Part shown: positions 1 to 5,315 of the stretch, in pieces
Position numbering within the stretch: the stretch's first letter is position 1
How the letters are laid out: every line of letters starts with the position of its first letter
Source of the DNA: Nitrospiraceae bacterium
GTDB lineage: Bacteria; Nitrospirota; Thermodesulfovibrionia; Thermodesulfovibrionales; UBA9159
Assembly: GCA_003453735.1 (NCBI GenBank)
Contig: DMNE01000388.1
Coordinates: 1 to 6,276, forward strand
Length of the DNA stretch: 6,276 nucleotides
Direction of reading: 5' to 3'
Notes under the pieces: model-generated
The model's database searches: none
Seen by the model: only the letters and a program-made list of their open reading frames with translations
What the model was told of the DNA's origin: nothing
Made by a program: the position numbers and the translations under genes

Positions 1-163
1 ACGAAACCGATAAGAATTGTCCCATTACACTATAAACCCCAACCACTGGTATCCCGGACTTGAAAAAAATCCAGAGGCTGCGAAAATGGTCACTTAGCTC
101 CCCCGGTTTTTTGCGGTCTCGATCAATGTCAAACTTAGATTCCTTAAAAATATGGATCATCAT
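1..163 (-). CDS. Possible partial reading frame overlapping the helicase 3' end (uncharacterised)
   Basis: Two consecutive ATG codons (complement of 161-163 and 158-160) lie inside the last codons of the helicase gene, in a different frame. They open a frame that stays free of stops to the window edge, 54 codons. It begins MMIHIFKESKFDIDRDRKKP and later contains a fairly hydrophobic stretch, SLWIFFKSGIPVVGVYSV. The overlap of about 20 bases with the gene before it would suit translational coupling. No clear Shine-Dalgarno sequence precedes the ATGs. I do not recognise a family, and an open frame of this length can arise by chance. The alternative is that this is simply the non-coding trailer of the helicase gene. 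No convincing terminator hairpin is visible here. Confidence 0.28.
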   Translation of the reverse strand, partial: MMIHIFKESKFDIDRDRKKPGELSDHFRSLWIFFKSGIPVVGVYSVMGQFLSVS

Positions 164-2987
164 CTTTATCAGAAAATAGAGATTGAATAATGAACTGAAA
201 AGACGGCCCGCTTTCCGAACCGATACTTGACATAAGATCGGTATTGGCATGGCGGTATATATCAATCCATTCTTCTTTCAGGCGTATCGCAAGTTTTGGG
301 TTGAGGATATAATGACCAGTCCTCTTTCGCCTGAACAGTTTTTTGCAATACGGGTTAGTGCTGTCAATTTCATTCTTTGAAAGAAGTGCTGATATGTATG
401 CTCTCTTTCTTCGATAATCCTGAATGACGTTATCCGGCAGTGATGCCGCTATCCCCTCCAGGATGACAGCAGTGAGAGGGACCTGGTCGTATTTTTGATA
501 GTTGATCCGATGGTGCAAAGTGGCAATGAAAATATGGAACAGCAGAAACTCTCCCTGACTGCTATCGATCTTAATCAGCCGATCATCAGCCTTTAAACTT
601 ACACTCGATGGGGCAAGCAGTTCGCTCACTCGCGGGAACAATTCAGAAGCGTATTTCTTGTCTTGCACAGCCCGTCTCAGAGCGCCCTGCCAAGCCGTCA
701 GGCCGTAATTATCAGTCAATTCGGTATCAGCTCCAGCCGCTAATAACTCGCGGATAAGTGCTGTATTGCCTGAAGCCGCAGCCAGCATGAGAGACGTCTT
801 ATTAAAAACAGTACGATGGTTTATTCCGTAGAGTTCGCATTGTCTGAGAATTTCTTTGAAAAAAGTTCCAGTGTACCGCTGCATATAATGTATGGTGAAA
901 TTTGCCCGCTGCTGGTTATAAAGAGGCCAGTTAAAGAACCGCTTGCCCTCCTTCAGAAAAAATATCTGTTTTGCCTTGTCGAACCCGCAAACACTGAGCA
1001 ACTCGATCAGCCTCGGCTCGTCATAGAAAAGAGCGTATTCAAACAATGCTTTTTTGGGCTTCTGCGAAATCTGTTCTTTGTCGCGTGCGCTATCAATAAG
1101 CGCCATGACCCGCTCAGGGGTGTAAAGATCCCACGGCACGGATTGCGTTTTCAGGATATCACGCCTGATCTCGTCAGCCTGGTCCTGCCTGCCCTGCAAC
1201 TCCAGTTTGCGCGCCTCAGCCTGCCACTCCTCACGGCTCGACTGTTTTACCTCAACAGGTATTTGATCACGGGCATTCAGTAGTCCAAGCATGCGGAGCA
1301 ACGGGTGACCGTGGTCGCTCTCTATGAGGTAAATCCGTTGTACCGCACGGGTAATTGCAACATATAAGGAGTTGACAAAGAATTTATATGCCTCAAGAGA
1401 TTTATCTGATTTATCCCGTGCTCTCATATACTCAAGCTCTCCCTCCAGGTCCTCCGGGTTGACACCCCTGATAATCTCCTGGAAACTGGCCCGCTCGCCG
1501 GAGATAAAGTTCAGTAGAATGACATTCTCGTACTCAAGCCCCTTAGCCTCCTGGATACTGAACAGAAGGGGCGTATCAAAAAACTGCCTGACTGCTGCCT
1601 TTTCCTCATCTCGCATAACCAGCACCGCAAATTTGGTAGACCTGCGAATCTTCTGGTTCAGTTCCCTCTTGACCTTATCCGTATCCTTTATGAAAAGTAT
1701 GTCGCCACCGTTTTCTGAGAGGCTGTTCATAAGATAGGTGCTCTCCCTATCAATTGAACCAAAGCGCTTTTGTTTAATCCTGAGAAGTTTGTTTGAGAGG
1801 CCGGTCACCGCCGCCGAGTTGCGGAAGTTGGATTGCAGAATCCGCATCACTTTTTGGCTTTCCAATGCTGCAGCATGATAGAGCATAGTCTTGAGAGTAC
1901 TCCATGAGAAAAAATTCGGATGTACTATCTGGTTGGAATCTCCACACAAGATAAAATTATCAGGATTCTTAAGACTTCCGAGAATAAGCTGCAGTTGGAT
2001 ATTAGTTATATCCTGTACTTCATCTACAACAATAAAATCATATATCTGCCGCACATGTTTCAGATAACCATGCGTCAAAATGTTGGGATCGTAATAGCTG
2101 TTCTCCTTGAGAAAACCAAGGTATTTCTCAAAGAGGGTGTAAACAAGGTCACGTTCTTCATCGAGATAAATAGATTGCCGTATGCCGAGTGACAAATAGT
2201 CCTCCCGGGACAGATACGGCTTATCAACGATTGATCCGGTTATAACTCCACGAAATTCCTCGTAGAGGCGATGAGCATCTGCTACTCGTTGTTGTCGTGG
2301 GAACCGCATAAGCCATGAAGCAAAAACCCTGTATGTAATCTCCCTACCTTCAGGTACCCTCATCGTCTCAAGGTATTCCCTGAATGACAGGAATGAAATC
2401 TCCTGATCTTCATTTTCATAATGGTGCGCATAATAGATATTCCTTGAGTTGTCGGCAAGGTAAGGGGACAATGTCACATAGAGGACCTGACCATGAGCCC
2501 GTTTCATCTTTTCAAGGGTAAGAGCGGTTTTCCCGCTTCCGGCAGGGCCAATAACTATTAGTGGAAGGGCATGCCGGTATATTTCCTGCTGCTCGGGGTC
2601 AAAGGAAATTATCTTATCAAGAATGTGAAAGCGGGTGTTTGAGGGATTAATGTAGATAAGAGAGGGAGTACCCTCTCGTTCAATCTGTGTTTTCTCGAGG
2701 AGCGGAATTTTTGCCTCATCTACCCGGGTACCCCTTAAAAACTTCGATTTATCATAGGCGTGATTGAGTACGACCTCCAGAATGAGGGCATATCTCACCC
2801 CTTTATATGTCATAATTCTGAACAGGAGGCGGTTGCTTTCATCAAGCTTTGCCCTGTACAAGTCATGCTCGGCGAATTTTTTGACCTCGGCGGAATGGAA
2901 GTCATCCTCTTCAAGATACCCAATAAGCTTCTGGTACTGACGAGTTACCTTAGATGTAACAAGATCGGCATATTCAAGTATTTTCAC
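144..2987 (-). CDS. UvrD/Rep-like superfamily 1 helicase with RelE-like N-terminal domain and C-terminal ankyrin repeats
   Basis: This 947-residue protein is predicted to be a cytoplasmic ATP-dependent DNA (or RNA) translocase. Residues 1-95 resemble a RelE/ParE-like fold, with HDLYRAKLDESNRLLFRI at 41-58 and ILEVVLNHAYDKSKF at 69-83. The helicase core follows in canonical order: Walker A GPAGSGKT (147-154), Walker B VVDEVQD (320-326), motif III-like CGDSNQ (348-353), QSNFRN with Arg389 (385-390), QEAKGLEYENV (479-489) and VAITRA with Arg547 (543-548). After a charged linker there is an ankyrin repeat around 730-765 (TSLMLAAASGN, then LLAAGADTELTDNYGLTAW), possibly with degenerate repeats at 646-670. 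The C-terminal 150 residues match nothing I know. The start is GTG, preceded by a purine-rich AGAAGAAA. An in-frame TAA ten to twelve bases before the AGAAG stretch rules out a much longer protein. All helicase motifs are intact, so activity is plausible. The substrate is unknown. A role in phage defence or toxin-like RNA targeting is inference from the neighbouring hsdM remnant and the domain mix. Confidence 0.93.
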   Translation of the reverse strand: MKILEYADLVTSKVTRQYQKLIGYLEEDDFHSAEVKKFAEHDLYRAKLDESNRLLFRIMTYKGVRYALILEVVLNHAYDKSKFLRGTRVDEAKIPLLEKTQIEREGTPSLIYINPSNTRFHILDKIISFDPEQQEIYRHALPLIVIGPAGSGKTALTLEKMKRAHGQVLYVTLSPYLADNSRNIYYAHHYENEDQEISFLSFREYLETMRVPEGREITYRVFASWLMRFPRQQRVADAHRLYEEFRGVITGSIVDKPYLSREDYLSLGIRQSIYLDEERDLVYTLFEKYLGFLKENSYYDPNILTHGYLKHVRQIYDFIVVDEVQDITNIQLQLILGSLKNPDNFILCGDSNQIVHPNFFSWSTLKTMLYHAAALESQKVMRILQSNFRNSAAVTGLSNKLLRIKQKRFGSIDRESTYLMNSLSENGGDILFIKDTDKVKRELNQKIRRSTKFAVLVMRDEEKAAVRQFFDTPLLFSIQEAKGLEYENVILLNFISGERASFQEIIRGVNPEDLEGELEYMRARDKSDKSLEAYKFFVNSLYVAITRAVQRIYLIESDHGHPLLRMLGLLNARDQIPVEVKQSSREEWQAEARKLELQGRQDQADEIRRDILKTQSVPWDLYTPERVMALIDSARDKEQISQKPKKALFEYALFYDEPRLIELLSVCGFDKAKQIFFLKEGKRFFNWPLYNQQRANFTIHYMQRYTGTFFKEILRQCELYGINHRTVFNKTSLMLAAASGNTALIRELLAAGADTELTDNYGLTAWQGALRRAVQDKKYASELFPRVSELLAPSSVSLKADDRLIKIDSSQGEFLLFHIFIATLHHRINYQKYDQVPLTAVILEGIAASLPDNVIQDYRRKRAYISALLSKNEIDSTNPYCKKLFRRKRTGHYILNPKLAIRLKEEWIDIYRHANTDLMSSIGSESGPSFQFIIQSLFSDKDDDPYF

Positions 2988-3000
2988 TTTCTTCTGCAGC

Positions 3001-3281
3001 CTATTTTATGAGATAAAATTTCATTTTGTTGACTCTCCAATTGCTCCATACAATTAGATTATGCAGACCCCGGTCGTCTTCTGCCACCTCTGGCGCCGAC
3101 ATATCGGCCATGAGTGAGAACATGACTGTGAGAACGTATTTCGTCTATCACTGCGCTTCTTTAAAAGACCGGGCACGTCCTTGCACTCTCCCGTGTTCCT
3201 GCAACCGCGCCGGGAGTGGTACCTGCCCGTCATTTTCTTTATGTCGTTAATTGCCGTTCTCTTATCTACATTGTTCTCGAT
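3001..3281 (-). pseudogene. hsdM: Remnant of type I restriction-modification methylase subunit HsdM (C-terminal end), frameshifted
   Basis: Three consecutive pieces in three minus-strand frames line up with the conserved C-terminus of HsdM N6-adenine methylases. Piece one (about 3281-3152) reads VDKRTAINDIKKMTGRYHSRRG and then CKDVPGLLKKRS, resembling the usual 'EDIAKITxTYHxWRG...YEDVPGFCKSA'. Piece two (3151-3092) reads VIDEIRSHSHVLTHGRYVGA, matching the family's 'xxEIRxHxYVLTPGRYVGA'. Piece three (from 3093) reads PEVAEDDRG, matching 'xEVEDDGEPF', then loses similarity and ends at a TAG (3001-3003). At least two frame changes fall between the pieces (near 3151 and 3092). The methylase catalytic NPPF/Y region and SAM motifs are absent, so no activity is possible. 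The intact family enzyme methylates adenine together with HsdS and HsdR; neither partner is visible here. The remnant lies directly upstream of the helicase gene in the same direction. Confidence 0.72.
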
Positions 3282-3536
3282 ATCAGAGATATACTGGACT
3301 ATCAGAAAACCAAGGTAGATGCATACATTAGGATTATGAAAAACATGCACCCTCACGCTGCACTGGGCTTTGGCAGGTGACTGCAAAAAAGAGTCGAACT
3401 TTTCTTGTCTAAGTCTGTTTTGTAAGAATTCATCTAACATTTTTTATTTTCCCTTCATCTGCTCCTTATTTATGACGACTTTGCCTCACAGTGCCTCTCT
3501 CATACGAGTTGGGTTTAATGGTATAAACATTTAACA
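3282..3536. other. Stretch without a convincing gene; plausible start site at 3440
   Basis: A minus-strand ATG at 3440 is preceded by AAGGG and an A-rich spacer. It starts a frame (MLDEFLQNRLRQEKFDSFLQ...) that runs into piece one of the hsdM remnant, so the open frame of 128 codons looks chimeric rather than a true gene. The first 50 residues match nothing I recognise. Just upstream a second minus-strand AAGGAG precedes an ATG that encodes only MKGK before TAA. The frame around it (GKVVINKEQMKGK) faintly recalls the N-terminus of DUF433 antitoxins, but is far too short to claim. I see no RNA gene, terminator or array in this stretch. Confidence 0.3.
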
Positions 3537-3626
3537 AAAACGGGTGAGCTTATCGGCTATGCCAGAGTTTCGACCACTGACCAGCACCAACCCCAAACGT
3601 TATCGGAAATGCGTTATGGGAGCTGC
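3537..3626 (+). pseudogene. Fragment of a serine recombinase (resolvase/invertase family), N-terminus only
   Basis: On the plus strand, from 3546, the frame reads ELIGYARVSTTDQHQPQ, which is the hallmark N-terminus of resolvases and DNA invertases ('LIGYARVSTxDQ'). It includes the serine that attacks DNA in this family. The spacing from DQ to the Cys at 3624-3626 (QTLSEMRYGSC) fits the family, although a neighbouring frame also offers NALWELHKC, so a frameshift here is possible. There is no ATG at the expected place; an ACG at 3540-3542 sits where the start would be and may be a decayed start codon. The rest of the catalytic domain and the DNA-binding domain are missing, because the SDR gene's end begins at 3650. 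It is the only recognisable plus-strand coding signal and is probably a scrap of a former mobile element. Confidence 0.6.
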
Positions 3627-3649
3627 ATAAATGTCACACTGAGTAGTGC

Positions 3650-4618
3650 TCAGGATCCTTTGACACCTGGCCCTTCTTTCTTTTCTGAAAGGGCTATGCT
3701 TACAGCCTCCTTGAAAGGGGTCTTTTCTATAGGAATAAACTCGTCGATACAGTTGTCCTTGCAGACCACATCGTTCTTCAATCCTTCGATTAAGGGATGG
3801 GCGATGCCTGAAGCAATGGGCGTCACGAGATCCACCCAGTAGGCAGAAAGAAGGGGTGTCAGAAAAGGAACGGTAAAAATTAACCTTCGCGTGAGTCCAC
3901 GCGCCTCTGCATAAAGTTGCATCATATCCCGATACGTCAGTATCTCTTCTCCCCCTATGTCGAACGTTTCACCTGCCGTGAGAGGGTTCAGCAGGCATCC
4001 GACAAGATAGGCGAGAACATCCTTTATTGCAATCGGCTGAATGCGGCTATCGATCCATTTCGGGCAGACCATTACAGGCAGACGTTCAACGAGATACCTG
4101 AGCATCTCGAACGATGTGCCTCCCGCACCTATTATAATGGCAGCGCGAAGGATAGTTGCCGAGGGCTTGCCCGAAGAGAGGATTGCCGCTATTTCCTCAC
4201 GACTTCCCAGATATTCAGAAAGGTTGTCTCCTTTTTCGCCGAGCCCCCCCAGATAGATAATCCTTCTCAGTTCTTCGTCACCTGCCGCCGATATGAAATT
4301 CCTTGCAGCAGTCCCGTCTCTTTCAGCGTATTCGGCATTCCTGAATACGCTTTTCCCTCCAATGGAATGCACAAGGTAATAGGCTGAGTGGATCCCGCGT
4401 AGTGCCTCTTTAAGCCCCATGCCTGAAACAAGGTCTCCCTGAAAAACCTCGATATCTTTATTTAAAGCAGTAATCTCAACCACTCTTGCTGGATCACGGA
4501 CAAAGAGTCTTAACCGGATTTTTTTCTTTACCAGCTCAGGCAAAAGTCTACCCCCAACAAACCCTGTGGCACCAATGACCAGAACCCTATCTTCCGGTGA
4601 TAGACCAAGAGACCCCAT
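3650..4618 (-). CDS. NAD(P)-binding SDR/epimerase-family protein (NmrA/NDUFA9-like, atypical SDR)
   Basis: This 322-residue protein has an N-terminal Rossmann fold. The glycine-rich dinucleotide loop GATGFVGG is at 16-23, preceded by the strand RVLVI. RDPARV at 41-46 is typical of NADP-preferring members, and GDL is at 61-63. YYLVHS is at 80-85, RIIYLGGLGEKG at 119-130, and LRAAIIIGAGGTSFEMLRYL at 157-176. The stretches QPIAIKDVLAYL (194-205) and FDIGGEEILTYRDMM (219-233) are characteristic of the bacterial SDR group whose longer members carry a C-terminal DUF2867 domain. The substrate is unknown; the usual role is oxidoreductase or epimerase-like chemistry in the cytoplasm. The protein stops about where DUF2867 would begin, so it is either a naturally short member or a 3' truncation. 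No continuation is seen in any minus frame after the TGA at 3650-3652. The start is ATG without an obvious Shine-Dalgarno sequence; an in-frame TAG twelve bases upstream limits alternatives. Confidence 0.88.
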   Translation of the reverse strand: MGSLGLSPEDRVLVIGATGFVGGRLLPELVKKKIRLRLFVRDPARVVEITALNKDIEVFQGDLVSGMGLKEALRGIHSAYYLVHSIGGKSVFRNAEYAERDGTAARNFISAAGDEELRRIIYLGGLGEKGDNLSEYLGSREEIAAILSSGKPSATILRAAIIIGAGGTSFEMLRYLVERLPVMVCPKWIDSRIQPIAIKDVLAYLVGCLLNPLTAGETFDIGGEEILTYRDMMQLYAEARGLTRRLIFTVPFLTPLLSAYWVDLVTPIASGIAHPLIEGLKNDVVCKDNCIDEFIPIEKTPFKEAVSIALSEKKEGPGVKGS

Positions 4619-4911
4619 ATACCAAGTCTATCACAACAGAAACGGTCTGCAAAATGAGGAAGGCATCAAATAGTGAAGCAATGCTGTGTGGCAGGAGATC
4701 CGTAACCCTTGACAGTAAGAGGGACGTGAATATGCGAGCCCTGCCTTCATAAGGCAAAGGCGAAAAGAGCGTGCTCTCAAGGTTTACTTCCCTTTTTCGT
4801 TGGAAAATATCATAGCCCGGAGCATGTTCCGCAGGCGAGATAGATAAAGGTCTCGCCGGTTTTCTGAAAACCCTCAGTTGAAGCTCCTTGCAACTATTGC
4901 ACGATCGGCCT
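4619..4911. other. Inter-gene stretch with no convincing intact gene
   Basis: A minus-strand open frame of 124 codons crosses this stretch (4961 down to 4587) and overlaps both neighbours, but apart from CNSCKELQL near its start its composition looks like chance. Two tiny inverted repeats are present: GCCTT-cat-AAGGC at 4743-4755 and AGAGC-gt-GCTCT at 4766-4777. Each has only five base pairs and no T-run, so I do not call a terminator or operator. The promoter of the SDR gene would be expected here, but no good -35/-10 pair stands out. Confidence 0.4.
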
Positions 4912-4920
4912 TCAAAGGTC
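4810..4920 (-). pseudogene. Possible broken zinc-ribbon remnant (two CxxC pairs in different frames)
   Basis: One minus frame gives FEGRSCNSCKELQLRVF, with a CxxC at 4901-4890. A second frame gives KTGETFIYLACGTCSGL and then a stop at 4810-4812, with its CxxC at 4833-4822. If a single frame change between about 4880 and 4866 is allowed, the two pairs lie about 20 residues apart, the usual spacing of a small zinc ribbon (C-x2-C...C-x2-C). The pattern is short and may be chance, and no family can be assigned. It starts just after the stop of the small membrane protein. Confidence 0.22.
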
Positions 4921-5109
4921 CCATCCGAAGGAGACGAGATTGTCTGCAAGACTGGCCGCACCCTTCAGAACTTTCTTTCCGATCGTTGCGACCACTGTTC
5001 CGATTGTGATAAATGGCAGTGCTATGACGTATAGCAGCCCCAGCACCGGTCCTGCTACAAGACTCCAGAAACAGTTCTCGCCTGCTTTATGTCTTGCCTC
5101 CGCTGTCAT
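4912..5109 (-). CDS. Small single-helix membrane protein of unknown function
   Basis: This 65-residue protein has a short charged N-terminus (MTAEARHKAGEN). A long hydrophobic segment covers roughly residues 14-45 (FWSLVAGPVLGLLYVIALPF and onward to ATIGKK), followed by an amphipathic tail ending SFGWDL. The positive GKK after the helix suggests an N-out/C-in inner-membrane topology. AAGGA lies only a few bases before the ATG, a close but usable ribosome binding site. The same frame stays open further upstream without an ATG (KLFESWVYARLKEMTAEA), so the annotated N-terminus may be an internal Met of a formerly longer protein. The end may also be truncated, since the reading changes right after SFGW. 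It resembles small uncharacterised membrane proteins of anaerobic proteobacteria, but this is an impression only. Confidence 0.5.
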   Translation of the reverse strand: MTAEARHKAGENCFWSLVAGPVLGLLYVIALPFITIGTVVATIGKKVLKGAASLADNLVSFGWDL

Positions 5110-5114
5110 TTCCT

Positions 5115-5311
5115 TCAGCCGGGCATAAACCCAGCTTTCGAAGAGCTTATGGAAATAGAGACCTCTCCGATCCCTGGGACGTAGAGCATGTTGAGCTGTC
5201 CGGAAAGACCGATACGCTCTCCTGGATGTCCCTGTTATTAATCTTCAGGGCACAGGTTAATGTGTCGCGGGTCTCCTTCCTTATCCATTTGATCGTGGCC
5301 TCGAAGGGCAT
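5115..5311 (-). pseudogene. Truncated gamma-type flavin/NAD(P)-binding subunit (sulfhydrogenase/sulfite reductase-like)
   Basis: An ATG at 5311, just after the TAG of the upstream iron-sulfur gene, begins MPFEATIKWIRKETRDTLTC. This matches the first beta-strand of ferredoxin-NADP reductase-like gamma subunits ('IxxIRxETxDTxTL'). About 35 codons later the frame changes (between roughly 5219 and 5200), and the next frame reads GQLNMLYVPGIGEVSISISS. That is the family's flavin-binding 'PGQFNMLYxxGIGEVPISIS' segment. Similarity stops near 5130 and the frame ends at TGA 5115-5117. The NAD(P)-binding domain and the C-terminal cysteines of the family are missing, so the product cannot function. In intact operons this subunit (HydG/AsrB type) passes electrons between NAD(P)H and the iron-sulfur beta subunit, the gene order that is still visible here. 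Confidence 0.66.
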
Positions 5312-5315
5312 GCAT

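Noticed and set aside
816..2192. Plus-strand open frames inside the helicase gene (816-1283, 1372-1737, 1920-2192)
   Set aside because: They lie wholly antisense to a gene with complete helicase motifs and show no recognisable domain themselves.
3012..3040. Promoter for the helicase (TTGGAG, 17-base spacer, TTTATC on the minus strand)
   Set aside because: AT-rich and well placed, but both boxes match consensus poorly, and this sequence is also part of the hsdM remnant's tail.
3039..3055. Inverted repeat AATTG-ctccata-CAATT as an operator
   Set aside because: Five-base arms in AT-rich sequence are expected by chance.
3118..3318. Plus-strand frame with a hydrophobic stretch (EWYLPVIFFMSLIAVLL)
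   Set aside because: It looks like a membrane helix, but it is antisense to the hsdM remnant, whose motifs are specific, and has no proper start codon or family.
3639..3653. Hairpin CTGAG-TAGTG-CTCAG at the SDR stop codon as a terminator
   Set aside because: Only a five-base-pair stem and no T-run in either direction.
3917..4387. Plus-strand open frames opposite the SDR gene
   Set aside because: Shadows of the intact SDR gene with biased, domain-free composition.
4587..4961. 124-codon minus-strand frame spanning 4587-4961
   Set aside because: It overlaps the start of the SDR gene and the end of the small membrane protein, and most of it resembles chance translation; only its CxxC part is kept as a possible remnant.
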